Of a DNA stretch of 46,659 bases, positions 1-8,123 are shown in pieces. The notes beneath the pieces were generated by a model. That model saw only the letters and a list, made by a program, of their open reading frames with translations. It was not told the DNA's origin and did not search any database. A program made the position numbers and the translations under genes. Every line of letters begins with the position of its first letter. Position 1 is the stretch's first letter. This DNA comes from Brevibacterium linens ATCC 9172 (GTDB taxonomy: Bacteria > Actinomycetota > Actinomycetes > Actinomycetales > Brevibacteriaceae), in contig NZ_FXYY01000025.1 in NCBI RefSeq assembly GCF_900169165.1, forward strand, positions 1 through 46,659. Direction: 5' to 3'.

Positions 1-111
1 TTTGCCTACGTCAAGCAATGGCGGGGGTTAGCGACGAGATACGACAAGCTCGCCATCACCTATCGAGCGGCCGTCGTGATCAGCGCGATCCTGACATGGC
101 TCCGCCAATAA
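1..111 (+). mobile_element. IS5-type transposase, C-terminal end (partial)
   Basis: The first 36 codons are open from the window edge and end at TAA 109-111. The peptide contains WRGLATRYDKLAITYRAAVV and ends in ILTWLRQ. This is the usual C-terminus of IS5-family DDE transposases, with the catalytic part lying outside the window. It is the 3' end of an insertion sequence that continues to the left. The right terminal inverted repeat should lie within about the next 30 bases, but I cannot define it without the other end. Family assignment rests on this short tail only. Confidence 0.75.
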
Positions 112-193
112 AGGAGACATGCCCTAGTGCGCCAGAGCGTCCCGAACACCGAATACAGGCACAGCAGAGACGACAGGAAGAGGAGCATCCGAC

Positions 194-1375
194 ATGGCTG
201 AGTTCCGATATGTGATCATCGGCGGCGGCATGGCCGCTGACTCCGCGGCCCAGGGGATACGGGAAATCGACGAGGAGGGTTCGATCGCCATCATCAGCGA
301 TGACGTCGACGAGCCCTATACGCGTCCCGCGCTGAGCAAGCGACTGTGGACCGACGAGAGTTTCGACGAGAGCGACAACTACTTCGACACCGCCGAGGCG
401 ACCGGAGCCCGGATCAGCCTCCGCACGGAGGCGACCGCCGTCGACGTCGAAGCGAAATCCGTGAGGACAACCCACGGCGACTTCACCTATGACAAGCTGC
501 TCTTCGTCACCGGCGGGAGACCGAAGGGCATCGATCTGGACGAAGGCGAACGGGTCATCTGCTTCCGCGAGTTCAACGACTACCGCCGTCTGCGGGATCT
601 GTCGGGCCAGAACCTGAGCATCGCAGTCATCGGCGGCGGTTTCATCGGCACCGAACTCGCCGCCGCCCTGGTGCAGAACAAGACCCGAACGACTCTGATC
701 TTCGACGACGACACCCTCGGCGGGTCCATCTTCCCGCCGGACCTCGCCAAACAGTTCCACGAACTCTATCGCAGCCACGGAGTGACTCTCGTGCCGGGCA
801 CGAAGGCCTCGGGTGGGCACGCCGACGGCGATCGAGTGGTGCTCGACTGCGACGGCGAGTCCCATGAGTTCGACGCCGTGGTCGTCGGCCTCGGCATCGA
901 ACCTGCGACCCAGCTCGCAGAGGAGGCGGGGCTGGACACGGACGACGGGATCATCGTCGACCAGTCGCTGCGGACCTCAAAGCCGGACGTCTTCGCAGCC
1001 GGAGACGTTGCTCGCTATCCCGACAGGATCCTCGGACGACAACGTGTCGAACACGTTGACAACGCCACCCAGATGGGCAGGGCCGTCGGGCGAATCATGG
1101 CCGGCGCGGACGAACCCTACACCCATACACCGTACTTCTACACGAACGTCTTCGACTTCGGATACCAGGCGGTCGGCGAGCTCGATCCGGCGCTGCGCAC
1201 CGTCGAAGACTGGAAGAAGCCCCATACGGATGGAGTGGTGTACTACCTCGGCGAGGACGGACGCGTGCGCGGAGTCCTCATGGTGAATATGGAGGACCGT
1301 CTCGACGATGCGCGGGAGATCCTCGCCGAAGACTGGGACCACACACCGGGTGACCTCGTGACCAGGATCTCGTGA
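194..1375 (+). CDS. NAD(P)/FAD-dependent oxidoreductase (ferredoxin-reductase/AIF-like)
   Basis: Cytosolic flavoprotein of 393 aa that should pass electrons between NAD(P)H and a redox partner. An N-terminal FAD fold starts with VIIGGGMAADSAA (residues 6-18) and the family motif YTRPALSK follows near residue 43. A second Rossmann fold for NAD(P) carries VIGGGFIGTELAAAL near residue 145. The FAD-closing motif VFAAGDVA is near residue 265. This order matches rhodocoxin/putidaredoxin-reductase and AIF-like proteins. The C-terminal part (about 310-393) differs from the classical reductase C-domain, so the partner is unknown. No ferredoxin or Rieske gene is adjacent. ATG 194 is preceded by AGGAG at 181-185. 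It is probably monocistronic, just inside the IS5 remnant. Family is sure, substrate is not. Confidence 0.9.
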   Translation: MAEFRYVIIGGGMAADSAAQGIREIDEEGSIAIISDDVDEPYTRPALSKRLWTDESFDESDNYFDTAEATGARISLRTEATAVDVEAKSVRTTHGDFTYDKLLFVTGGRPKGIDLDEGERVICFREFNDYRRLRDLSGQNLSIAVIGGGFIGTELAAALVQNKTRTTLIFDDDTLGGSIFPPDLAKQFHELYRSHGVTLVPGTKASGGHADGDRVVLDCDGESHEFDAVVVGLGIEPATQLAEEAGLDTDDGIIVDQSLRTSKPDVFAAGDVARYPDRILGRQRVEHVDNATQMGRAVGRIMAGADEPYTHTPYFYTNVFDFGYQAVGELDPALRTVEDWKKPHTDGVVYYLGEDGRVRGVLMVNMEDRLDDAREILAEDWDHTPGDLVTRIS

Positions 1376-1532
1376 ACTGAGTCTCCGGGAAGAACCTCAC
1401 AGAGGCCGGCGACGCTGAGCCGTGGCCGCGCCGGCTCGCGACCCTACAGCTCACCGCCACCGTGCGCTGCGGGCGCAGAGTACTCTCCTTCAGGCCTTCG
1501 CACCATGCCTAGTCGGCCCGGCGGAGTGTGCT

Positions 1533-1538
1533 TAGACT
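1533..1538 (+). promoter_or_regulatory. possible -10 element of the MFS gene
   Basis: TAGACT fits the actinobacterial TANNNT -10 pattern and lies 38 nt before the chosen ATG (1576), but no convincing -35 is visible 17 nt upstream. The rest of the 1376-1575 gap holds no gene I can support. Confidence 0.3.
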
Positions 1539-1575
1539 GCCTGGCAATCGAGTGGCGTCGTCCAGGAGGCGTGTG

Positions 1576-3417
1576 ATGAGTGAGAAAGTTGAACTCGGGA
1601 CGGTCAAGACCGACGTGCCGGCACGGTTGGATCGGCTGCCGTGGGCCCGGTTCCACTGGATGGTCGTCGTCGGGCTCGGCAGTGTATGGATCCTCGATGG
1701 TCTCGAGGTCACGATGGTCGGCAACGTCGCGGCTCGGATGACCGAAGAGGGCAGCGGCATCGACATGACTGCAGGGCAGATCGGCACGGCCGGAGCAATC
1801 TACGTCCTCGGCGCCTGCGTCGGTGCGATCGTCTTCGGTCAGCTCACCGACCGATTCGGTCGCCGCAAGCTCTTCCTCATCACTCTCGTGCTCTATCTCG
1901 TCGCCACCGTCGCCACGGCATTCTCGTTCTCCGCCTGGTACTTCTTCCTCGTCCGCTTTCTCACCGGTGCCGGCATCGGCGGGGAATACGCGGCCGTCAA
2001 CTCGGCCATCGACGAACTCATCCCCGCCCGCATGCGGGGCCGCATCGACCTCATCATCAACGGCTCCTACTGGCTCGGTGCCGCCGGCGGTGCGGCAACG
2101 ACCCTGCTCTTCCTCAACACCGATATCCTGCCGAAGATGATCGGCTGGCGCCTGGCCTTCGCCGTCGGCATGCTGCTGGCGATCTTCGTCTTCGTCGTGC
2201 GCAAGAACGTTCCAGAGAGTCCGAGGTGGCTGTTCATCCACGGTCGGAACGACGAGGCCGAACGCATCGTCGGCGAGATCGAAGACGGCATCGAAGCGGA
2301 GACCTCACAGACTCTGCCGTCGCCGAAGAAGACCATCACCGTCCGGCAGCGGAAGACGATCTCGTTCATCGAGATCATGAAGGTCGCTTTCACGATCTAT
2401 CCCAAACGCGCGATCCTCTGCCTCGTCCTCTTCGTCGGTCAGGCGTTCCTCTACAACGGCATCACCTTCAACCTCGGTACGATCTTCAGCGGTTTCTACG
2501 GAGTCGCCGCAGCCTCGGTGCCGATCTTCATCATTCTGTGGTCGCTGAGCAACTTCGCCGGCCCCGTCGTCCTCGGCAGGCTCTTCGACACGATCGGTCG
2601 GAAGCCGATGATCTCGTTCAGCTACCTCGGATCGGCGGTCGTCGCAGTCGTCCTCGCCTTCGTCTTCAATGGTGAAGTCGGCGGCGAATGGCTCTTTCTC
2701 CTGATCCTCGTCGTGTGCTTCTTCCTCGCGTCGTCCGGTGCCAGCGCAGCCTATCTCACGGTCAGCGAGATCTTCCCGATGGAGACTCGAGCACTGGCCA
2801 TCGCGTTCTTCTACGCCGTCGGTACGGCCGCCGGAGGCATCGCCGGTCCGATGCTCTTCGGCGGGATGATCGAGTCCGGTGACCGCTCCCAAGTGGCCTG
2901 GGCGTTCTGCATCGGGGCCGCGGTCATGGCGCTCGGCGGGGTGGCCGAGCTGCTCTTCGGCGTCAAAGCGGAAGGCGCCGACCTCGAAGACATCGCTCGC
3001 CCGCTGACGGCCGAGGACGCCGAGCGTGCCGAAAGCGCTGCGGAAAGCGGCTCTGAGCGGACCGAGCGCAGTGACCGGGCGGGCTCCGCCGCCGCAGCCG
3101 AATCGTCGGCGGGCCCCGAGGCGGGAAGCCGAAGGGAGCGTCTGCGTCTAGGCCCGGGATCGGCCGGCGTCTATGCGCCGTGGCCTTCGGTGTCCTCCCG
3201 CGACGTTCCGCCCGAGGTCTCGGCCAACGAGGTAACCGGCATCATCGATTACGTCCGCGACATGGAACCTGTCGGTGAGGTCGAACTCTACCGTGCGATC
3301 GGGGCTCGACGATGGGGCCCAGGACGCTTCCGTGCGGCGGTGCGTGAAGCAGTTCGGCAGGGAGCCGTCCATCGCAACCGCCGCGGGAGGCTGGAATACC
3401 GAGGTGACCGATCATAG
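1576..3417 (+). CDS. MFS transporter with long cytosolic C-terminal tail
   Basis: Membrane permease of 613 aa, proton-coupled by family (inference). The first ~465 residues are a 12-TM MFS core. After TM2 comes the loop DRFGRRKLF, then RFLTGAGIGGEY and PESPRWL, as in the sugar-porter/aromatic-acid symporter branch. A second-half repeat loop reads GRLFDTIGRKP. Typical relatives end near residue 470. This one adds about 145 residues: a charged, Ala/Glu-rich linker, then a compact segment (about 550-613) with LYRAIGARRWGPGRFRAAV that looks like a small winged-helix fold. ATG 1576 is chosen because AGGAGG (1564-1569) precedes it by 6 nt; an upstream in-frame codon at 1528 lacks this. The stop overlaps the convergent gene by 6 nt. 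Substrate unknown. Confidence 0.88.
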   Translation: MSEKVELGTVKTDVPARLDRLPWARFHWMVVVGLGSVWILDGLEVTMVGNVAARMTEEGSGIDMTAGQIGTAGAIYVLGACVGAIVFGQLTDRFGRRKLFLITLVLYLVATVATAFSFSAWYFFLVRFLTGAGIGGEYAAVNSAIDELIPARMRGRIDLIINGSYWLGAAGGAATTLLFLNTDILPKMIGWRLAFAVGMLLAIFVFVVRKNVPESPRWLFIHGRNDEAERIVGEIEDGIEAETSQTLPSPKKTITVRQRKTISFIEIMKVAFTIYPKRAILCLVLFVGQAFLYNGITFNLGTIFSGFYGVAAASVPIFIILWSLSNFAGPVVLGRLFDTIGRKPMISFSYLGSAVVAVVLAFVFNGEVGGEWLFLLILVVCFFLASSGASAAYLTVSEIFPMETRALAIAFFYAVGTAAGGIAGPMLFGGMIESGDRSQVAWAFCIGAAVMALGGVAELLFGVKAEGADLEDIARPLTAEDAERAESAAESGSERTERSDRAGSAAAAESSAGPEAGSRRERLRLGPGSAGVYAPWPSVSSRDVPPEVSANEVTGIIDYVRDMEPVGEVELYRAIGARRWGPGRFRAAVREAVRQGAVHRNRRGRLEYRGDRS

Positions 3418-3720
3418 ACCGGGTTCGTCGGTCAGCGGGGCTCGCGGAGGCGGAGGAAGCATATCGATGAGTTCATTGACGGCCTCGGCCAGAACGTCGT
3501 GCTGATAGGGCTCCAGGAAGTAAGCCTCGTGGAGATAGGCATCGAGCTCGTATTCGGTGAGTTCACCGCCAAGACTGATATAGTGCAGCCACGCTCCGGC
3601 AACCGATATGTTCCAGAAATCAACGGCCTCCGTGAGCTGCCTCCGCCTGATGATCGCGCGCTCGTCTGAGAACGAGTAACCGGAGTGGGTGTCGATGCGC
3701 TTCGGGTTCTGATCGTCCAT
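3412..3720 (-). CDS. small conserved-looking hypothetical protein
   Basis: A 102-aa soluble protein I do not recognise. It is acidic and rich in aromatic residues, with stretches such as SVAGAWLHYISLGGELTEYE and YFLEPYQHDVLAEAVNELID. These read like real helical protein rather than a high-GC shadow frame. There is no signal peptide or membrane segment. It is convergent with the MFS gene and shares 6 nt with its 3' end. No strong ribosome site precedes ATG 3720. Function unknown; coding status fairly likely because of normal amino-acid composition. Confidence 0.6.
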   Translation of the reverse strand: MDDQNPKRIDTHSGYSFSDERAIIRRRQLTEAVDFWNISVAGAWLHYISLGGELTEYELDAYLHEAYFLEPYQHDVLAEAVNELIDMLPPPPRAPLTDEPGL

Positions 3721-4325
3721 ACGTCTGCTGATTCGCCTCGTGACTTTCGCGGCAGGAGGTTCGTCCTGCCCAGTGTGCCAGCGATCCGGGCCCAGCGCTC
3801 CCTGCTCACGCTGGTCGCTGGTCTCGAATCTTCCCGAAGTGTATGCTCTGCTTCTCGAGCAGGGCTAGGGGCTGTCGGCGATCGGTCTGCCGCTTCTAAA
3901 TCGCCGCGAGCGCACAACTCCTGCACCTGCCGAAGGAGCCTCTACGCAGGTATTTCAGTGAGGTCCCACATCTGCTGTCGCATCCGCGGCCGGTCTCGCT
4001 CGAGGCGCTAGCCCGCGCTCCGGCGCAGTGAGCGGTGCAGGGCTGTTCAGTTCGTCGATCGCACCTGCCTGTGTCATCCGCTGTTTCCTTATCGTCGGTG
4101 GTGGCTGAACTGACAGCGTGACAAAGTGCAGCGCCGATGTCAGCGGCTGTACGAGACTCACATTTCATCGCCGCTGAGGGGTTGCGCAGCGCCCCGACCA
4201 AGACTCCGGCTCAATCTGCGGCACGGAACGGCAACGGTGTCTGAGGCACCCGCCGGGGGCGGCGGCCCCCTGAACAGTGCTCGGGAGCACTCAGCATGAT
4301 GAGCGTCCCGCACCCGGAGAGTGGG
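3721..4325. other. noncoding or decayed stretch with a GC-rich hairpin
   Basis: I see no supportable gene here; the open frames are Arg/Ser/Cys-rich and mutually overlapping. At 4256-4271 there is a perfect 6-bp hairpin (GGGGGC, loop GGCG, GCCCCC) without a T tract. The stretch borders a topoisomerase relic, so it may be decayed sequence. Confidence 0.5.
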
Positions 4326-4555
4326 TCATCCGGCCGTTCCCGCTGCGGGGGAGCCGACGACACGCACACTGACACGAGGAGACGATGAAGATGACGACAG
4401 CACATCGGCGGGCACGAACCGCGCCTCGGCCCATGGCAGCTCGTGAGCGGCGACGACGGTCGCCCGCCACATGCGCAGGTCCTTCGCGCTGAAGTCGTGT
4501 CCGGCGACGTCTCGGAGGTTGTCGTTGCCGGCGACGGCGGACAGCTGATCTTCTG
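4326..4555 (-). pseudogene. DNA topoisomerase IB relic (C-terminal fragment)
   Basis: Translating the complement gives a run from about 4555 to TGA 4328-4326. It includes LRDVAGHDFSAKDLRMWRAT and VVAAHELPWAEARF. This matches the C-terminal region of bacterial type IB topoisomerases, where the consensus is similar to L-x-x-V-x-G-x-[DE]-F-[ST]-A-K-D-x-R-T-W and precedes the active-site tyrosine segment. Upstream on the same strand the similarity continues only weakly in another frame around 4590-4640, and the usual first ~200 residues are missing. No start codon or ribosome site is present. I read it as a frameshifted, truncated remnant with no function. Assignment is by motif memory, not a database search. 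Confidence 0.65.
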
Positions 4556-4675
4556 TTGGCGCCCTTCTTCAGAATTTCCTCACCGCTGAGATCGACGAGC
4601 ACGATGTTTCTCGTCGCCCCAGGATGTCGAGACCGATGCCGAGGCGCAAGAGGTGTGACAGATGCGGTCGCTGCC

Positions 4676-4996
4676 CTATTCGACGGAGTTCTCGTGCTTA
4701 TGCCCCACGTTCTTGGGCAGAGTCTGCATATGGGCACCGATGACCGGGTCGTTGTCGATATGCTTGCGCGCGATCGGACACGAGACGGTGATGGGGATCC
4801 GGCGATTCAGTGAGTCTTCGAGAGCCAGACGCATGAGTTCGCGGCAATGCCGTTCCGAATCGAGTGGCTCGATGGCTTCGCAGTAGACGAACATGATCTC
4901 GTCCGCTGTGATCGTGTAGTGAAGGGAGGCGACGAGCTCTCCGGGGAGGTAGAGATCGAACTTGGAAGCTTCGCTGTTATTGAGCAACGTGTACAC
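4676..4996 (-). CDS. short GNAT-like N-acetyltransferase (YjdJ type)
   Basis: A 106-aa cytosolic protein resembling the small single-domain GCN5-related acetyltransferases of the YjdJ type. The order of elements fits: a first strand pair FDLYLPGELVASLHYTI, a central IMFVYCEAI strand, a helix with HCRELMRLALEDSLNRR, and the closing strand VSCPIARKHIDNDP, equivalent to the family's CPF..xxW/IxxHP ending. The usual acetyl-CoA loop (R/Q-x-x-G-x-G/A) is replaced by DSERHCREL, so acetyl-CoA binding may be impaired. Substrate unknown. The gene stands alone between two decayed genes. ATG 4996 has no clear ribosome site. Confidence 0.6.
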   Translation of the reverse strand: MYTLLNNSEASKFDLYLPGELVASLHYTITADEIMFVYCEAIEPLDSERHCRELMRLALEDSLNRRIPITVSCPIARKHIDNDPVIGAHMQTLPKNVGHKHENSVE

Positions 4997-5113
4997 AGTT
5001 GTCCCCTTGAGTCCAGGACGGAGCCATCTGCTTGACCGATTCTCAGATTAACCCAGTGCCGCACGGGACAACAAGTGGTAGGTCGAAGAAAGTGAGAAGA
5101 CGGACGTGGCCGA

Positions 5114-5611
5114 TCAGTCGGTGATCGTGCTCGGCCGCACACCGGTGCCGACAAAGCCCTCGGCGACCTCACGCAGCTTCGTGTTCGACTTCGAGCTCAC
5201 CTTCGTGAGCAGCAGGAACGCCCCGTGTCCGCTGATCTTGTCCCGTTCCAGGTGAATTCCCTTGTCCTGGCCGATGAGATCCCGCGAGGCCTTTGCTTCG
5301 TAGAGCTGACCCTGCTTCTGCGCATTCGCCAGAGCCAGAGAGGCATAGGCGGCCACCCCGCGTCCGATGTCCTCCGATTCCTGGTCGAAGGGGCGGGGCG
5401 TCTTCGAGTACAAGTTGAGCGCGCCGAGGCCCTCGGCCTCGCGGAAGAGCTGAAAGCCGAGCATGCTCCCCACCCCCTCCGTGACTGCGCTGGAGGCGAA
5501 CCGGGGCCAGGGAGTGGGTTCGGTGAGATCCGGGACCCGGACGATGCGATGCTCGCGGATGGAGTCGAAACACCCCGCTAACCGATCTGCGCCGTCAGTC
5601 GATGCCGTTCG
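5114..5611 (-). pseudogene. GAF-ANTAR regulator relic, N-terminally truncated
   Basis: The complement is open from just after an in-frame TGA (5614-5612) to the stop at 5114. The distal part is well preserved: GAF residues EHRIVRVPDLTEPTPWPRF and GSMLGFQLFREAEGLGALNL, then an ANTAR domain with ASRDLIGQDKGIHLERDKIS and TKLREVAEGFV. ANTAR domains bind RNA hairpins and act in antitermination. Full-length relatives are about 230-250 aa; here only 166 codons are open. The only start codons in this frame are internal to the GAF domain (near 5473-5482). Around TDGADRLAGCFDSIREH about ten residues expected in GAF seem deleted. A shortened product from ATG 5473 (119 aa) is possible but would lack most of the sensor. 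Confidence 0.75.
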
Positions 5612-5837
5612 TCATCGGTAACGGTGGGCACGGGAGCAGCAGCCGCGTCGCGGGGTATGTCATCGGTCGATACTGCTGAGGTCCCGTCCATCGGAGACGC
5701 CGCTCCAATGGTGTCTCAGGTGCCGACCCTGGGCTTGCTGTCTCTGTCTTCAGTATTCGTCCGCGTCAGGGCTCGCCAATGGTTCCCGACGGTGGTTTTC
5801 CATCGTTGCCCGCCGGGCCCCGCGGTGAACTGTACCT

Positions 5838-6974
5838 TCAGTGCAGAGTCGACTTCAGCTCTGCGATGCGTGCGGTGAGCCCGGCGATGTCGAGTCCCTG
5901 ACTCTTCTCACGCACTTCCCGAGTCTGTTCGGGACAGAGGATGCCGGATGCGAGGAGTCGGGAGACCGGTGTGCGCGGCTGGTCGTATTCGCGTCGACGC
6001 ACGCCTGAGGGAGTGGGGCGCCAACCTACCGGGTTCTTCACGGGCATGAAGTAGTTTAGTCGGTCGGCCAAGGCCGCCCACAGCTCGTTGACTCTTGCGA
6101 TCGCGGCATCGATGTCGTGCGGTGTGCCGAGCGGTAGGTCTAGGCCGCTGAACGTCCGATCGGGCACACGAGATCCCTGCCGGAGATCGCTCGTGCAGTG
6201 GATCTCGATGAGGTTCTCCTCCGCCCACGTAGTGATGGCGCTGTCCGGAACCGCTGGAGGCGGCAGGACTCCGGTGACGATGAAAGGCGCCGCGCGGACC
6301 ATCTGCGCGAGCATGTCGACGACTTGCGTACCGGGGGCGAAAGTCGTCGTGTGCACCCACCCGATCTCGACGTCCGTGAATGTCACTGTGACGCAGTCCT
6401 CGCCGGTCGGTGTCGTGATCGTCAGCAGTTCGACGAGGAAGTAGCCGGGTTCGGGCTCGAGGAGAGAGCGCATGCGCTGGCGCGGAAGCGAAGCACGCAT
6501 CCCCGCCCCGGTGCCGGTCAGCCACGAATCGTCGTGGTCGTCTGCCTTGGCTCCGCGCAGGTACCGATCGATCGTCGCCGCGGAGATATCGAGCAGTTCC
6601 CTTCGCACCGAGGGCGAATAGCCGTGTCGTCCCTCACGGAGGTGGCCGTGCCTCTCCAAGGAGTCGAGGCAGTCGGACATTGCCGCCTCGAGGTACTTGC
6701 CGCAGGGGCGGCCGGACGACTTCCACACCAGTTCGAGAGCCCGCTGGGCGCGGGGGGAGAACTTCTTCGGTTTGAGGCGGCGGCGATCGACGGCGGCGTC
6801 GAGGGAAACCCCGGCCCTGATCTGGTGGAACTGGCTGCGCAGCTGGTGGCGCGCGTGATCGCGAGTCCAACCGGTGGCCTCAGTGACCGTGTCGAGGATC
6901 GTGCCCTTGTCCTTGCGTGACGATGCCTCATAGGAGCGCGCATAGTTGCGGGCCAGTTGGATGGGCGAAGTCAT
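5838..6974 (-). CDS. integrase/transposase-like protein lacking DDE residues
   Basis: A 378-aa protein. The N-terminal half is like actinobacterial IS transposases with an integrase core: LARNYARSYEASSRKDKGTI, an HTH around TEATGWTRDHARHQL, VWKSSGRPCGKYLEAA, LERHGHLREG, and ISAATIDRYLRGAK. The second half keeps the fold signature VTFTDVEIGWVHTTTFAPG, equivalent to LTDVATGW in active members. The first catalytic Asp (family VEVDLV) is here VELLTI, and the DTDNGSEF region is LPPPAVPDSAI, so the catalytic acids seem lost. The frame is intact over 1.1 kb, which argues against simple decay. ATG 6974 is chosen over an upstream start at 7031 because GGAGGA lies 7 nt before it. Could be a domesticated DNA-binding protein or a recently dead transposase. 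Confidence 0.7.
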   Translation of the reverse strand: MTSPIQLARNYARSYEASSRKDKGTILDTVTEATGWTRDHARHQLRSQFHQIRAGVSLDAAVDRRRLKPKKFSPRAQRALELVWKSSGRPCGKYLEAAMSDCLDSLERHGHLREGRHGYSPSVRRELLDISAATIDRYLRGAKADDHDDSWLTGTGAGMRASLPRQRMRSLLEPEPGYFLVELLTITTPTGEDCVTVTFTDVEIGWVHTTTFAPGTQVVDMLAQMVRAAPFIVTGVLPPPAVPDSAITTWAEENLIEIHCTSDLRQGSRVPDRTFSGLDLPLGTPHDIDAAIARVNELWAALADRLNYFMPVKNPVGWRPTPSGVRRREYDQPRTPVSRLLASGILCPEQTREVREKSQGLDIAGLTARIAELKSTLH

Positions 6975-7000
6975 GATGTCATCCTCCGAATCGGTTCGAG

Positions 7001-7080
7001 GATCCGCGGGGGTTCCTGTGTTGGCAATCACGCTATTGAGGGCAAAGTTCGTGCGGAAGGGTCTTTACAGATCCGCGGGG
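7001..7080. repeat. pair of GATCCGCGGGG direct repeats upstream of the integrase-like gene
   Basis: GATCCGCGGGG occurs at 7001-7011 and again at 7070-7080, each soon followed by TTC. The copies contain the palindrome CCGCGG and flank the presumed promoter region of the leftward integrase-like gene. They could be operator or transposase-binding sites; no long terminal inverted repeats were found. Confidence 0.45.
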
Positions 7081-7172
7081 TTCGTCTATTGCAGTGCGTT
7101 GACCTCCGAGGCCCTCGTCCTCGAGTGACGTCGCCTCGGTCTGCAAGGGAGATTCGCCCCTCGGGCATTTCA

Positions 7173-7185
7173 TTAGCTAAGCTAA
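7173..7185. promoter_or_regulatory. TTAGC-TAA-GCTAA palindrome before crtB (possible operator)
   Basis: An inverted repeat TTAGC (7173-7177) and GCTAA (7181-7185) separated by 3 nt lies 5 nt upstream of the crtB ATG. It contains TAAGCT (7178-7183), a possible -10 that would give a leaderless or nearly leaderless crtB message. This agrees with the lack of a ribosome site. Similar TTAG...GCTAA half-sites lie in the crtE promoter. A CrtR-type (MarR) operator is the simplest reading, but it is inferred. Confidence 0.45.
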
Positions 7186-7190
7186 CGAAC

Positions 7191-8123
7191 ATGACGCCGC
7201 GAAGCAGCACCATCGATGAGCTCTACACGCGCACCGCCGAGGATGCGTCCAGGGCCGTGATCGCGAGCTATTCGACCTCTTTCGGTCTTGCGGTCAGACT
7301 GCTCGGAGCCAGAAACCGGCACCATATCCGCAATATCTACGCCCTGGTCCGCATTGCCGATGAGATTGTCGATGGCCTGGCCCTCGAAGCAGGGTTTGAC
7401 GAGGCCGAGCAGCGGGAGATGCTGGACCGGTTCGCATCCGCCACCCACGCGGCGCTGCGCAACGGCATCAGTGACAACCTCGTCATCCATGCCTTCGCCC
7501 GGACCGCCCGCGCAGCCGGCATCGACGCGGAGCTCATCGACCCGTTCTTCGCCTCCATGCGGGCAGACCTGGAATCTGCGGACACAGGTTCCGGTCGTAG
7601 GACCGAGGCGGCGACCGCGTCGCCGGTCCGCGGCTTCGACGCGAAGGAACATGCCGAGTACGTCTTCGGGTCCGCCGAGGTCGTCGGACTCATGTGCCTC
7701 AAGGTCTTCCTCATCGATCTCGACCGCACCCCCGCCGAGGTCGCCCGGCTCGAGTACGGCGCACGGCAGCTGGGAGCGGCATTCCAGAATGTCAACTTCC
7801 TGCGCGACCTGGCCGATGATGATCAGCGCCTCGGCCGCAGCTACCTCACCTCCGGACACCGACTCACCGAGGCTGAGAAAGCCGAATGGGTAAACACGAT
7901 CCGGGAGCAGCTCGACGGCGCCCAGGATGCCATCACCGGACTGCCGAAGGACGCGCGCACCGCGGTCCGCTGCGCCTGCGCGCTCTTCACCGCGCTCACC
8001 GAGAGGATCGCCTCTACTCCCGTCGCCGAGCTCTACCGACAGCGGGTGCGGGTCCCGAGCGCCGTGAAGGCTCGACTGACAGCCCACGCAGTCATGACTT
8101 CAGCCCGCGAAGGTCGGAAGTGA
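7191..8123 (+). CDS. crtB: phytoene synthase
   Basis: Condenses two geranylgeranyl diphosphates to 15-cis-phytoene, the first committed carotenoid step, in the cytosol or at the membrane surface. 310 aa, normal for actinobacterial CrtB. The isoprenoid synthase fold shows SYSTSFGLAVRLLG near residue 25. Two aspartate-rich Mg-diphosphate sites follow: RIADEIVDG near residue 56 and NFLRDLADDDQRLGRSYL near residue 203. ATG 7191 is used because the N-terminus TIDELYTRTAEDASRAVIASYS then fits the family. No ribosome site is visible, so leaderless initiation is plausible. The stop overlaps the crtI start by 4 nt (GTGA), showing translational coupling. The arm converges on crtU. Confidence 0.95.
   Translation: MTPRSSTIDELYTRTAEDASRAVIASYSTSFGLAVRLLGARNRHHIRNIYALVRIADEIVDGLALEAGFDEAEQREMLDRFASATHAALRNGISDNLVIHAFARTARAAGIDAELIDPFFASMRADLESADTGSGRRTEAATASPVRGFDAKEHAEYVFGSAEVVGLMCLKVFLIDLDRTPAEVARLEYGARQLGAAFQNVNFLRDLADDDQRLGRSYLTSGHRLTEAEKAEWVNTIREQLDGAQDAITGLPKDARTAVRCACALFTALTERIASTPVAELYRQRVRVPSAVKARLTAHAVMTSAREGRK

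Noticed and set aside
80..865. 261-aa leftward frame over the reductase gene
   Set aside because: Shadow frame; the plus strand has clear FAD and NAD motifs.
1444..2241. 265-aa acidic leftward frame over the MFS gene
   Set aside because: Asp/Glu/Gly-rich composition typical of the complementary frame; no start site.
3896..4201. Cys-rich leftward frames around 4 kb
   Set aside because: Two overlapping frames with odd composition and no conserved pattern; probably noncoding or decayed.
4256..4271. GC hairpin as a rho-independent terminator
   Set aside because: No T tract and no intact gene upstream; only noted as structure.
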